From NCBI GenBank assembly GCA_029203165.1, contig CP119308.1, forward strand, positions 2,914,001 through 2,978,000: a stretch of 64,000 nt of DNA, in the 5' to 3' direction. The notes under the pieces were generated by a model. That model did no database searches. It had not been told where the DNA came from and saw nothing but the letters and a program-made list of their open reading frames with translations. Of this stretch, positions 8,295 through 17,177 are shown piece by piece (the first letter of the stretch is position 1; each line of letters opens with the position of its first letter). The position numbers and the translations under genes were made by a program. Source of the DNA: Candidatus Microbacterium colombiense (GTDB lineage: Bacteria; Actinomycetota; Actinomycetes; Actinomycetales; Microbacteriaceae).

Positions 8295-9968
8295 CGACCT
8301 CCGTGATTCGTCGGCCCGCTCGTACACCCGCACACCCTCGACCCAGGTCCCGACGACCTCGGTGAGGCCTATCTCCCGGGCGGGATGCTCGAACGGATCC
8401 CGATCGAGCAGGGCGAAGTCTGCCCGCATCCCCACCGCGATGGTGCCGGTGTCATCGAGGTGGTTCACGCGCGCGGAGCCTGCCGTGTATGCGGCGAGCG
8501 CGGTCGCGAGATCGATCGACTGCTCGGGGAGGAAAGCCGGATAGTCCCCCTCCCACTCGGTCGGCGCGGACTGCCGGTTGACCGCCACATGGATCGCGGC
8601 CATCGGGTTCGGCGTGCTCACCGACCAGTCGCTGCCTGCGGCGAGCGCGGCGCCCGAGCGCAGCAGGTCTCCGAACGGATACTGCCATCCGCTGCGCTGC
8701 TCCCCCAGGTACGGGAGGGTCAGATCGACCATCTGCGGCTCCAGCGTCGCCCACAGCATCTGCATGTTCGCGGTGACGTCGAGCGCGCGGAACCGCGGGA
8801 TGTCGTCGGGGTGCACGACCTGGATGTGCGAGATGTGGTGCCGGTTGCCCCGGGGGCCGTTGGCGATCAGTGCGGCCTCGACCGCATCCAGGCACTCACG
8901 CACCGCCCGATCGCCGATCGCGTGGAAGTGCAGCGTGAAGTCGAGGGCATCGAGCCGGATGGCGGCCTCCTTCAGCAGCTCGGGTTCGACGAACGAGATA
9001 CCGGAGTCCTCCCGCGGATGCCCGTGGCCGTCGCAGTACGGCTCGAGCATCGCGGCGGTGAAGTTCTCGGCGACGCCGTCCTGCATGATCTTCACGCTGC
9101 GCGCCCGGAAGCGCCCTGCCGTGCTCGCGTCACGGCGCGCGACGATGTCGTCGATCTGCTCCAGCCCCTTCGAGCGTTCCCACCACAGCGAGCCGACGAC
9201 TCTGCCGGTCAACTGACCGGATGCCGCGGCCGAGAGGTACGCCGGAAGCGGATCGCCCGCATCCCCGTACTCGGTGCCGACGATCGCATCCTGCCAGGCC
9301 GTCACTCCGAACGAGTGCAGATACCGCTGCCCCTGCAGCAGCGCCTCGACCATCCGCTCCGGCGCTTCGATCGGCAGTAACCGATTGACCAGCCCCATCG
9401 CCCCCTCGTGCAGCGTGCCGCTCGGGGCTCCGGTGGCATCCCGCTCGATGCGCCCGTCCTCCGGATCCGCGGTGTCGCTCGTGATCCCGGCGAGCTCCAG
9501 CGCCCGCGAGTTCACCCACGCGCCGTGCCCGTCGCGGTTGGGCAGGAACGCCGGACGATCGGGCAGCACGGTGTCGAGGTCGGCCGCGCTGGGCGTGCCG
9601 CCGGGGAACGCCGACATCTGCCAGCCACCACCGAGGATCCACTCATCGTCCGGATGCTCGGCGGCGTACTCCGCGATCCGCGCCAGGTACTCATCCCGAG
9701 TCGACAGCGCCGAGAGGTCACAGCGCAGCATGTCGAGCCCGCCCCACACCGGATGCACGTGAGCATCCTGGAACCCCGGCACCAGCAGCCCACCCGCGAG
9801 GTCGACGACCTCAGTGTCGGGGCCGATCAGCGCCGAGACATCATGACCGACCGCCGTGATGACCCCGTCGGTCACGGCGACCGCCCGCGCCGTGGTGCGC
9901 GCGCCGTCCGCCAGGAACACCCGACCGCCCTGCGCGCCGCCCGTGAACACCAGATCAGCGAAGACCAT
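8292..9968 (-). CDS. YtcJ-like metal-dependent amidohydrolase
   Basis: About 558 residues of the amidohydrolase fold: GGLLVPGFQDAHVHPV with the paired metal histidines, FHAIGDRAVRE, HHISHIQVVHPDDI, AAGSDWSVSTPNPM with the metal aspartate, and the C-terminal sheet VGMRADFALLDRDPF. YtcJ-type members hydrolyse exocyclic or acyl amide bonds; the substrate is unknown. Two starts are possible: ATG 9974 overlaps the permease stop, but AGGAGG abuts it directly, whereas ATG 9968 is six bases from AGGAGG and is preferred. It is the last gene of the polyamine-type transporter operon, so it may process the imported compound. Confidence 0.85.
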   Translation of the reverse strand: MVFADLVFTGGAQGGRVFLADGARTTARAVAVTDGVITAVGHDVSALIGPDTEVVDLAGGLLVPGFQDAHVHPVWGGLDMLRCDLSALSTRDEYLARIAEYAAEHPDDEWILGGGWQMSAFPGGTPSAADLDTVLPDRPAFLPNRDGHGAWVNSRALELAGITSDTADPEDGRIERDATGAPSGTLHEGAMGLVNRLLPIEAPERMVEALLQGQRYLHSFGVTAWQDAIVGTEYGDAGDPLPAYLSAAASGQLTGRVVGSLWWERSKGLEQIDDIVARRDASTAGRFRARSVKIMQDGVAENFTAAMLEPYCDGHGHPREDSGISFVEPELLKEAAIRLDALDFTLHFHAIGDRAVRECLDAVEAALIANGPRGNRHHISHIQVVHPDDIPRFRALDVTANMQMLWATLEPQMVDLTLPYLGEQRSGWQYPFGDLLRSGAALAAGSDWSVSTPNPMAAIHVAVNRQSAPTEWEGDYPAFLPEQSIDLATALAAYTAGSARVNHLDDTGTIAVGMRADFALLDRDPFEHPAREIGLTEVVGTWVEGVRVYERADESRRS

Positions 9969-9970
9969 CG

Positions 9971-10828
9971 TCATCCTCCTGCCATCGTGCGGGCGATCTC
10001 GGTCGCCGAGTCCCCCGCTCTCTTCAGAACCACGGCCACGAGAGCCAGCGCCAACAACGTGAGCACCAGCATGATCGTCGACACCGCCGCGATCTCCGGC
10101 CGCAGTCCGCTGCGCAGCGCGCTCAACACGTACACCGGCCACGGTGTGGTGCCCGAGACCTGTACGAACGCCGAGACGACAGTGTTGTCGAGGCTCAGCG
10201 TGAACGACAGCAGGAACCCGGCGAGCACGGCCGGCATCGCGAGCGGCAGCGTCACCTTGAGGAACGTCCGCACGGGCGGGGCGTAGAGGTCGGCCGAGGC
10301 CTCCTCCAACCGGGAGTCCAGTCCGACGAGGCGCGCACGCACGATGTACGACACGATCGCGACCGAGAAGAGTGACTGGCCCACCACGAGCCTCATGGTG
10401 CCGTCGTTGAAGATGCCGATACCGACGTCCTGCCCGAGGAACACCAGCCACGGCAGTAGTGCCACGGCATCCACGATCTCGGGCGTGACCGACACCAGCA
10501 GCAGGAGCCCGAGGAACCACCACACCCACTTGCCAGGGTTGCGGGCCATCGCGATGCCCGCGAGCGTGCCCAGGGCCGTGGCGAGGAGAGCTGCGAGCAG
10601 ACCGGTGCGCACCGACACCAGCACGGCATCGCGGATCGCCGGCTTGTTCACGATCGCGAGGAAGGACTCGAAGCCGAAGTGATCCCACGACACGAGCAGG
10701 CGCCCCACGTTGAACGAATACGCGATGATCACGAGGATCGGCAGGAACAGGAACAGGAACACCGCTCCCGCCCAGATCGGCAGCAGGAACCGGGCGAAGC
10801 CGCGACGCGGGCGCGTGTTCATGGTCAT
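9971..10828 (-). CDS. potC: ABC transporter permease, polyamine type (PotC-like)
   Basis: 285 residues with six predicted membrane helices; the first is FLLPIWAGAVFLFLFLPIL. The binding-protein-dependent permease loop reads EEASADLYAPPVRTFLKVTL, the EAA motif that docks on the ATPase. The ATGA overlap with the upstream permease stop fixes the start. PotC-like by its place after PotB and by PAVLAGFLLSFTLSLDN. It works in the cytoplasmic membrane as a heterodimer with the next permease. Confidence 0.88.
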   Translation of the reverse strand: MTMNTRPRRGFARFLLPIWAGAVFLFLFLPILVIIAYSFNVGRLLVSWDHFGFESFLAIVNKPAIRDAVLVSVRTGLLAALLATALGTLAGIAMARNPGKWVWWFLGLLLLVSVTPEIVDAVALLPWLVFLGQDVGIGIFNDGTMRLVVGQSLFSVAIVSYIVRARLVGLDSRLEEASADLYAPPVRTFLKVTLPLAMPAVLAGFLLSFTLSLDNTVVSAFVQVSGTTPWPVYVLSALRSGLRPEIAAVSTIMLVLTLLALALVAVVLKRAGDSATEIARTMAGG

Positions 10829-11709
10829 GATCCCTCCCCCAGAACGAGACGGTTGCGTTGTCGGACGGGCAGCGTCGCGAGCCACAGCAGCACGGCCGCC
10901 GCGGCGATCGAGAGCATGATCACGAGGATGAGCAGCACGGCCATCGCCGAACCCAGCGCCCAGTTCTGCGCCGTCTGGAACTGGCTGGCCACGACCTGCC
11001 CGATCATGTTGCCCTTCGCCCCTCCCAGCACGGTCGCGGTGATGTAGTCGCCCATGAGCGGGATGTACACCAGCAACACGCCGGCGATGATGCCCGGGCG
11101 CGCCAGCGGCACCGTGATGCGCAGGAACGTGGTGATGCTTCCCGCGCCCAGATCCTTGCTGGCCTCCCGCAAGGGTCCGGACACCCGGTCGAAGGCGACG
11201 AACAGCGGCAGGATCATCAGAGGCAGATAGTTGTAGACGACACCCAGCAGCACCGCTCCGCGTGAGTACAGCAGATCGAGTGGCCCCGGGATCACGCCGA
11301 TCCCCTGCAGCAGCTGCGACAACCAGCCCTCGGGTGCGAGGATCACCTGCCATCCGATCGTGCGCACCAGGAAGTTCGTCCAGAACGGCACCATCACGAG
11401 CGCCAGCAGCAGCCCCCGCTTCGACGGGGCGGCCTTGACGGCGATCCAGTAGGCGACGGGAGCGCCGATCAGCAGACACAGGAAGGTGCCGAGGATGCCG
11501 ATCCACAACGTGTTCAGGAACGTGCTGAAGAACGTCGGCGACATCGCCTCGACGTAGCGGTCAAACGACAGGTGGTCGAGGGCATGCGTGGCGAAGATGC
11601 TGGGCTTGTAGCCGAAGCTGAACACGACGACCATGCCGATCGGCGCCACGAAGAAGATGAGCAGCCAGACCCAGGCGGGGATGGCGAGACCGAACTTGAG
11701 CTTACGCAC
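10825..11709 (-). CDS. potB: ABC transporter permease, polyamine type (PotB-like)
   Basis: 294 residues, six membrane helices, beginning LAIPAWVWLLIFFVAPIGMV. The EAA loop reads REASKDLGAGSITTFLRITV, and the PotB-typical WTNFLVRTIGW and PLMGDYITATVLGG are present. It starts with GTG at 11709, inside the end of the binding-protein gene (8-base overlap), and ends in an ATGA overlap with potC. Part of a spermidine/putrescine-family importer. Confidence 0.9.
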   Translation of the reverse strand: MRKLKFGLAIPAWVWLLIFFVAPIGMVVVFSFGYKPSIFATHALDHLSFDRYVEAMSPTFFSTFLNTLWIGILGTFLCLLIGAPVAYWIAVKAAPSKRGLLLALVMVPFWTNFLVRTIGWQVILAPEGWLSQLLQGIGVIPGPLDLLYSRGAVLLGVVYNYLPLMILPLFVAFDRVSGPLREASKDLGAGSITTFLRITVPLARPGIIAGVLLVYIPLMGDYITATVLGGAKGNMIGQVVASQFQTAQNWALGSAMAVLLILVIMLSIAAAAVLLWLATLPVRQRNRLVLGEGS

Positions 11710-12880
11710 CGGCGGCCGCCTTCATCGAGTTCCAGATCGAGACGACGCGGTCCTGCGCATCGGTGAGCTTGCCCTCGTGCATGGTCTCCACCTGCTGATC
11801 GTCGAAGAACACCATGTCGAGTCGCTCGAGCCCTTCCGCCTCCGCCTGCTCGCGGATGCCGCTGATACCGGTGTCGTAGCCGATGTAGTCGACCTGGGCG
11901 AGTTGGATGTCGGGCTGCAGCACGAAGTTGATGAACGCGTGCGCCGCCTCGGGATGCGGGGCCCCGGCGGCGATCGCCCAGTTGTCCATCCACAGCTCCG
12001 TCGCCGGGCTCCCGAGCACCCACTGCCAGCGGTCCGGATCTCCGGACTCGAAGATCCCCAGCCGGGCATCGCCGTTGTACGACTGCAGCAGCGCGTGCGA
12101 GCCCTGCGGGATGGAGGAGCCGCCGGGGTACGAGTCGAATGCCGAGACGTGCGGGGCGAGATCCTTCACCAGGAACTTCTCGACCGCGTCGAGCTCGTCG
12201 GGGTCGGTCGTCGTCCAGTCGATGCCGTTGGCCCAGAAGTAGATGCCCAGCAGCGGCGCCGGGTCGTCGAGCACCGAGGTCGAGCCGGACGCCTCGTTCT
12301 GCGCCGCGTCGATGAAGTCCTTCCACGTGGTGAGCTCACGCGAGATCACCCGCTTGTCGTACACGAACCCGGTGGTGCCCCAGGCCTTGCACACCGAGTA
12401 CTCGTTGCCCGGATCCCAGGAGCGCCCACGGAACTCGGGCGCCACGTTCGACATGTTCGGCAGCAGGTCGAGGTTGAACTTCTGCAGCAGTCCGTTCTCG
12501 GCCATCGGCCCGACGAACACGCCGGTCGGCACCACGATGTCGTAGCCGGAGGTTCCGCGCGCGGCGACCAGCTTGGCGATCAGCTCCTCGTTCGAGTTGA
12601 ACGCGTCGAGCACGATGCGCGGACCGTTCTCGGCCGTGAACTGTTCGAGCACCTCGGGGGCGTCATAATCTCCCCAGCTGTAGATCGAGAGCTTGTCTTC
12701 GAGCGGCCCGCCTTTCGCGTGCACGGCGGCGGCATTCTGCCCCGGTGAGCATGCGCTGAGCAGCACCGCGCCGCCGGCGACGAGCGCCGTGGCGAGGAAA
12801 CCGCGTCTGGTCAGTTCGGTGCGGATGACCCGCGCTGCACTCCGGTGCGCGAGCACCCGCACGGGAGGCGTGGCCGTCAC
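11702..12880 (-). CDS. potD: Polyamine-type ABC substrate-binding lipoprotein
   Basis: 392 residues from the GTG at 12880, which forms a GTGA overlap with the ATPase stop. The N-terminus carries a twin-arginine-like TRRGFLATAL segment and a lipobox LLSAC, so the protein is probably exported, perhaps by Tat, and lipid-anchored. The mature part starts DKLSIYSWGDYDAPEVLEQF, the PotD/PotF signature, and continues with TSGYDIVVPTGVFVGPM and PDIQLAQVDYIGYDTG. It would capture a polyamine or similar cationic amine. Ligand identity is inferred from family only. Confidence 0.9.
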   Translation of the reverse strand: MTATPPVRVLAHRSAARVIRTELTRRGFLATALVAGGAVLLSACSPGQNAAAVHAKGGPLEDKLSIYSWGDYDAPEVLEQFTAENGPRIVLDAFNSNEELIAKLVAARGTSGYDIVVPTGVFVGPMAENGLLQKFNLDLLPNMSNVAPEFRGRSWDPGNEYSVCKAWGTTGFVYDKRVISRELTTWKDFIDAAQNEASGSTSVLDDPAPLLGIYFWANGIDWTTTDPDELDAVEKFLVKDLAPHVSAFDSYPGGSSIPQGSHALLQSYNGDARLGIFESGDPDRWQWVLGSPATELWMDNWAIAAGAPHPEAAHAFINFVLQPDIQLAQVDYIGYDTGISGIREQAEAEGLERLDMVFFDDQQVETMHEGKLTDAQDRVVSIWNSMKAAAGA

Positions 12881-14037
12881 CGCCCGCCCTCCTTCGGCAG
12901 CGCGATCACGTGGGTCGCGGTGGTCGGGATGCCGTCGGCGGCGAAGAGGCGGGCGTCGGCGGCATCCCAGACGCAACGCACCTCGTCGTCGACTCCCACG
13001 TTGGGCGCGGTCGGTGCCGGCATCCGCGAGAGGAACGTGGCGTCACCGCCCACCCGCACGGCGACCTGCAGGGTCTCACCCAGGTGCGAGACGCCGAGCA
13101 CGCGGCCGGGTACACCGGCACCCGGGCCCTGTTCCAGTCGCACGTACTCGGGGCGGATCGCGGCGACGGCGGGCTGGCCGACTCCGACCGGCTCACCGCC
13201 CCAGCGACCCGAGATCGCGCCGATCGCCGTGTCGACCGCGTCGCCCTCGGCGCGGACGGTGCCGTGCACGAAGTTCTGTTGGCCGATGAACGAGGCCACG
13301 TATGCGGATGCCGGTTCGGCGTAGATCTCCGCAGGGGCCGCGAGCTGCTCGATCCGCCCGGCGCGCATCACGGCGATGCGGTCGCTCATCGACAGCGCTT
13401 CGGCCTGGTCGTGCGTGACGAACACGAACGTGGTGCCCAGGCGCGCCTGCAGCAGTTTGAGCTCGAGCTGCATCTCTTCGCGCAGCTGGCGGTCGAGGGC
13501 CGCGAGGGGCTCGTCGAGCAGCAGCACGCTCGGTCGGTTGATGAGCGCGCGCGACAGGGCGATGCGCTGCTGCTGACCGCCCGACAGCTGGGTGGGCTTG
13601 CGGTCGGCGAAGGAGCGCAGCTGCACCATGTCGAGCGCCTCGCTCACCCGCTCGCGCTGCTCCGCCTTCGGCACCCGGCGCTGCTGCAGGCCGTATGCGA
13701 CGTTCTCGGCGACCGTGAGGTGCGGGAACAGCGCATACGCCTGGAAGACCGTGTTCACCTCGCGCCGATACGGCGGCAGGTTCAGCACACTGCGCCCGGA
13801 GATGCGGATGTCACCGGCATCCGGATACTCGAACCCCGCGATCATGCGCAGGGTCGTCGTCTTGCCGCACCCGGACGGGCCGAGAAGGGAGAGGAACTCC
13901 CCCGCGTGCACGTCGAGCGTCAGGGCATCGACGGCGACGGCTGTGCCGTAGCGCTTGGTGACCCCGTCGATCTGGACGGAGCCGGTGGCTGTGGGCGTGT
14001 CGAGTGTCGCCGTCGACGCAGGCATCGTGCCGGGCAT
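12877..14037 (-). CDS. potA: ABC transporter ATPase, polyamine type
   Basis: 386 residues, with all ATPase motifs: Walker A GPSGCGKTT, Q-loop VFQAYALFPH, signature LSGGQQQRIALSRAL, Walker B VLLLDEPLAALD and the H-loop VTHDQ. The C-terminal third is the TOBE regulatory domain of MalK/PotA-type subunits (VAAIRPEYVRLEQG). It is the first gene of the importer operon; ATG 14037 follows GGGGAGG at a four-base gap. About 140 bases separate it from the CsoR-type gene on the same strand. Confidence 0.92.
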   Translation of the reverse strand: MPGTMPASTATLDTPTATGSVQIDGVTKRYGTAVAVDALTLDVHAGEFLSLLGPSGCGKTTTLRMIAGFEYPDAGDIRISGRSVLNLPPYRREVNTVFQAYALFPHLTVAENVAYGLQQRRVPKAEQRERVSEALDMVQLRSFADRKPTQLSGGQQQRIALSRALINRPSVLLLDEPLAALDRQLREEMQLELKLLQARLGTTFVFVTHDQAEALSMSDRIAVMRAGRIEQLAAPAEIYAEPASAYVASFIGQQNFVHGTVRAEGDAVDTAIGAISGRWGGEPVGVGQPAVAAIRPEYVRLEQGPGAGVPGRVLGVSHLGETLQVAVRVGGDATFLSRMPAPTAPNVGVDDEVRCVWDAADARLFAADGIPTTATHVIALPKEGGR

Positions 14038-14176
14038 GGAACCTCCCCATTGAGAATCGCTTGCGGCGAGTCTGACACAGGAAGAGGCTCAGGTATAGCG
14101 AAAACAGAAGTCGGATGCTCTGATCACAACGATTTCCGTTGCGAATGGCGATTCAGACCACTGAGCGACGCGGAAT

Positions 14177-14449
14177 CTACTTGGAGTCGAAGTCGAAGGC
14201 CTTGAGCAGCTCGCCCACGGCCTTGTCGCGCTCCTCGCCGCCCTCTTCGAACATGTGCGTGACGTGCGTGCGCAGGTGATTCTCGAGCAGCAGACGGTTC
14301 AGCGATTCCAGCGAACGCTGGATGGCCCGGGACTGCGTGATGATGTCCATGCAGTACTCCTCGTTCTCGATCATCCGCGCGACGCCGCGCATCTGACCCT
14401 CGAGGATGCTGGTGCGGTGCAGAGCGCGCTTCTTGATGTCTTCGATCAC
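14177..14449 (-). CDS. CsoR/RcnR-family metal-responsive repressor
   Basis: 90 residues, an all-helical DUF156 repressor. The metal-site positions are C33, H58 and H62: C33 is in EEYCMDI, the histidines in ENHLRTHV. Copper CsoR has Cys-His-Cys at this spacing, whereas the nickel/cobalt sensor RcnR has Cys-His-His plus an N-terminal His3; here residue 3 is Glu. Copper sensing is therefore doubtful. No metal transporter is next to it, so its target is elsewhere or it controls itself. The start is the only ATG that gives a full-length family member. Confidence 0.85.
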   Translation of the reverse strand: MIEDIKKRALHRTSILEGQMRGVARMIENEEYCMDIITQSRAIQRSLESLNRLLLENHLRTHVTHMFEEGGEERDKAVGELLKAFDFDSK

Positions 14450-14501
14450 CCTCCGAGGCTACTCCGCGGGGCCGGGGTAGAGAGTCTGCGGACACAAAGA
14501 A

Positions 14502-14541
14502 ACGGCCGACCAGTCATGATCTCTCATGCCTGATCGGCCGT
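14502..14541 (-). terminator. Rho-independent terminator of tRNA-Ala
   Basis: On the minus strand ACGGCCGA pairs with TCGGCCGT over 8 bp, with further pairing inside (CAG/CTG, CATGA/TCATG), followed by TTCTTTGT. It lies 8 bases beyond the 3' end of the tRNA. Confidence 0.75.
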
Positions 14542-14549
14542 CTGTTCTG

Positions 14550-14622
14550 TGGACCTAAGGGGATTCGAACCCCTGACCTCCTCGATGCGAACGAGGCGCG
14601 CTACCAACTGCGCCATAGGCCC
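14550..14622 (-). tRNA. tRNA-Ala (anticodon CGC)
   Basis: 73 nt on the minus strand with all four arms. The acceptor is GGGCCTA paired with TAGGTCC and discriminator A, the anticodon stem CCTCG/CGAGG encloses loop TTCGCAT (anticodon CGC, codon GCG), and the T arm holds GGTTCGAATCC. CCA is not encoded. A terminator follows. Confidence 0.96.
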
Positions 14623-14673
14623 GTGAACGTCTCTACGCTATCACGACGATCGGGGGCTTCGTGCCGACAGCGA

Positions 14674-15519
14674 TCACCCTGCCGCTCGGCGCGAGAGCAT
14701 CTCCCTCACGTGGGCTTCGATCTCGGCATCGTCGACGAATCCCATGCGGGCGTACGGCGACGAGGCTGCGGGGATCGCGACGGGCGCCGTCGGAGCCATC
14801 TGCTCTGCGCGCTCACGCAGCGCAGCGAGTCGGGCGGCCTTGCGGCGCTCCTGCTGCGCGTCGATCTCCGCCTGGGCGGTCTGGGCGCGGGAGCCCGCCA
14901 CCGAGACGAGCGGCTCGGGCAGCGGACGCGGCGTCCACGTCGCACGCCCCTGGTCGTGGATCTCCGGCGCGATGCGCTCGACCACCGGCTCGGCCGCGCG
15001 AACAGCGCGACGAGCGGTGCGCGAGGCGACCGACGCCATGCGCTGCAGCGTGATCGCCGCGAGAAGAACCACCGCGCCACCGGCCCAGACGAGAACCTGG
15101 GCGCCGGTGGCCACGAGCTGCCAGACGCCGAATCCGGCGAGCACGACACCGAGCACCAGGCTCGTCGTCGCGACGGCGCGCACACGGCGACGGGCTCGCG
15201 CCTGTCGCACGATGGGATCGGCCCGCGTCGCGGCCAGCTCGTTGCGCAGCGATTCCAGTTCGACGGCTTCACGTTCGGACTGCACGCGCTTGGCGAGCTT
15301 CTGCTGCGCCAGCGCGGTGCGCGCGTTCAATTCGAAGCGCACCTCATCCGGGGTCTCGCTCGTTTCCGCCAGCACACGCAGCGCCTGATTGAGTCGGACG
15401 GCATTGCGCTCGGCGGCGTTGTACTGGAAGCGCCCGCGCCACGAGGGCAGCAGGTACAGCATCCAGAGGAGCACAGCGACGAGCACGATCACTCCCCCAC
15501 TCAGCACCGGCCCGTCCAT
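14674..15519 (-). CDS. Membrane protein of unknown function with coiled-coil region
   Basis: 281 residues. A membrane helix lies at about residues 8-25 (GGVIVLVAVLLWMLYLL). An Ala/Glu/Arg-rich helical stretch predicted as coiled coil runs from about 45 to 105. Two adjacent membrane helices lie near 118-155, and an Ala/Arg-rich cytoplasmic tail ends in a helix with RMGFVDDAEIEAHV. No enzymatic motif is seen. It stands next to an acetyltransferase and galU in the same orientation. Function unknown. Confidence 0.75.
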   Translation of the reverse strand: MDGPVLSGGVIVLVAVLLWMLYLLPSWRGRFQYNAAERNAVRLNQALRVLAETSETPDEVRFELNARTALAQQKLAKRVQSEREAVELESLRNELAATRADPIVRQARARRRVRAVATTSLVLGVVLAGFGVWQLVATGAQVLVWAGGAVVLLAAITLQRMASVASRTARRAVRAAEPVVERIAPEIHDQGRATWTPRPLPEPLVSVAGSRAQTAQAEIDAQQERRKAARLAALRERAEQMAPTAPVAIPAASSPYARMGFVDDAEIEAHVREMLSRRAAG

Positions 15520-15591
15520 ATCGATAAAGGTACGGGTACGGGAGCCCTCCGAACGCGCAGCGGGCGCGTGTCGCGGCGAGTCCGATCTCCG

Positions 15592-16221
15592 TCAGAGCGT
15601 CAGACGGTCCGCGGGGGGCACGGTGGCGGCATCCGGGGGCACCTGGCCGTTCAACCATCGCGCGAGAACTCCTTGCGGAACGTCCTCCCGGGTGAGGGCG
15701 AATGCATAGTGATCGCGCCAGTCCCCGTCGATGTGGATGTAGCGGCGGCGCAGCCCCTCGTACCGGAATCCGAGCTTCTGCACGACGCGCAGACTCGCGG
15801 CGTTCTCGGGTCGGATGCAGATCTCCATCCGGTGCAGGCCGTACTCGGTGAAGCAGGCATCCGTCGCCATCGCGACCGCGGTCGGGGTGATGCCCTTGCC
15901 GGCGAAGCGCTCGCTCACCCAGTAGCCGATCGTCGCCGAGCACAGCGATCCGCGCGCGATCCCCCAGACGTTGAGCTGCCCGGCGACCTCGCCCTCGTAT
16001 TCCATCACGAAGGGATACCCGGCGCCGTCCTTGTACTGCTGCAACAGCCGGCGGATGCTCAGCCGCATGTCGAACGACACACTGCCGTACGGCACCGTCG
16101 CCTCCCACGGCTGCAACCACGACCGGTTGGTCAGCAGTTCCTGCTGCAGAGGACGGGCGTCCTTCATGCGCACGAGACGCAGTTCGATCGCCTCGTGCCT
16201 GATCCCCGCCGCCAGATCCAT
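15592..16221 (-). CDS. GNAT family N-acetyltransferase (RimJ/RimL type)
   Basis: 209 residues. The acetyl-CoA binding region is IGYWVSERFAGKGITPTAV, followed by HRMEICIRPENAASLRVVQK and LGFRYEGLRRRY, the canonical motif A/B order of the RimJ/RimL branch, which acetylates protein N-termini. Its substrate here may be a protein or a small molecule. It is 27 bases downstream of galU on the same strand and probably co-transcribed with it. Confidence 0.88.
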   Translation of the reverse strand: MDLAAGIRHEAIELRLVRMKDARPLQQELLTNRSWLQPWEATVPYGSVSFDMRLSIRRLLQQYKDGAGYPFVMEYEGEVAGQLNVWGIARGSLCSATIGYWVSERFAGKGITPTAVAMATDACFTEYGLHRMEICIRPENAASLRVVQKLGFRYEGLRRRYIHIDGDWRDHYAFALTREDVPQGVLARWLNGQVPPDAATVPPADRLTL

Positions 16222-16248
16222 CCCGTGCCCCGACGTCCGCCGCGTCGC

Positions 16249-17136
16249 CTAGAGGCGTTCCGCGAACTCCTTCAGCCACGGCCGGAGCTCGGGACCGAGG
16301 TCGTCGCGATCGGAGGCGAGCTGCACGATCGCCTTGATGTAGTCCACGCGGTCACCCGTGTCGTACCGGCGACCGCGGAAGATCACACCGACCACGCCGG
16401 GCCCCTCGGGGTCTGCCGCGAGTTCCTGCAGAGCATCGGTGAGCTGGATCTCTCCACCCTTGCCCGGTTCCGTGCGCTCGAGGATCTCGAAGACGGATGC
16501 CGGCAACACGTAGCGGCCGATCACGGCGAGGTTGGACGGTGCGTCCTCCTGAGCCGGCTTCTCGACGAGACCGGTGACGCGCACCGAGTCCGAACCGTCG
16601 ATCGGCTCGACCGCGGCCGCTCCGTACATGTGGATGTTCGCGGGGTCGACCTCCATGAGCGCGATCACCGCGGCGCCGCTGCGCTCGTGCTCGGCGATCA
16701 TGTGGGTCAAGAGCGGGTCGCGCTCATCGATCAGGTCGTCGCCCAGCAGCACCGCGAAGGAGCTGTCACCCACGTGCGTCCGCGCACGCAGCACGGCGTG
16801 GCCGAGCCCCTTGGGCTCTCCCTGACGGACGAAGTGGATGTCGGCGAGATCGCTCGACTTCATCACGCGCTCCAGGCGCCCGGTGTCGCCCTTCTCCATG
16901 AGCTTCACCTCGAGTTCCGGCACGGAGTCGAAGTGGTTGGAGATGGCGTTCTTGTTGCGCCCGATGATGACGAGGATGTCTTCGATGCCGGCATCCGCGG
17001 CCTCTTCGACGACGTATTGGATCGCCGGCTTGTCGACGACGGGGAGCATCTCCTTCGGCATCGCCTTGGTCGCCGGCAGGAATCGTGTCCCCAGACCTGC
17101 GGCAGGAATGACGGCCTTGATCTTCTGGTTACCCAT
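16249..17136 (-). CDS. galU: UTP-glucose-1-phosphate uridylyltransferase
   Basis: 295 residues, full length. The N-terminal nucleotidyltransferase signature is AVIPAAGLGTRFLPATKAM, followed by PKEMLPVVDKPAIQYVVEEA; FVRQGEPKGLGHAVL and VLLGDDLIDE hold the uridine and metal contacts, and GEIQLTDALQEL is a GalU hallmark. It makes UDP-glucose for cell-wall glycolipids, polysaccharides and trehalose. It is divergent from the 5-formyl-THF cyclo-ligase, sharing a 41-base promoter interval. Confidence 0.96.
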   Translation of the reverse strand: MGNQKIKAVIPAAGLGTRFLPATKAMPKEMLPVVDKPAIQYVVEEAADAGIEDILVIIGRNKNAISNHFDSVPELEVKLMEKGDTGRLERVMKSSDLADIHFVRQGEPKGLGHAVLRARTHVGDSSFAVLLGDDLIDERDPLLTHMIAEHERSGAAVIALMEVDPANIHMYGAAAVEPIDGSDSVRVTGLVEKPAQEDAPSNLAVIGRYVLPASVFEILERTEPGKGGEIQLTDALQELAADPEGPGVVGVIFRGRRYDTGDRVDYIKAIVQLASDRDDLGPELRPWLKEFAERL

Positions 17137-17177
17137 CCCCTCAGCCTAGTGGTGGCCACCACCGTAGACTCGGAGGC

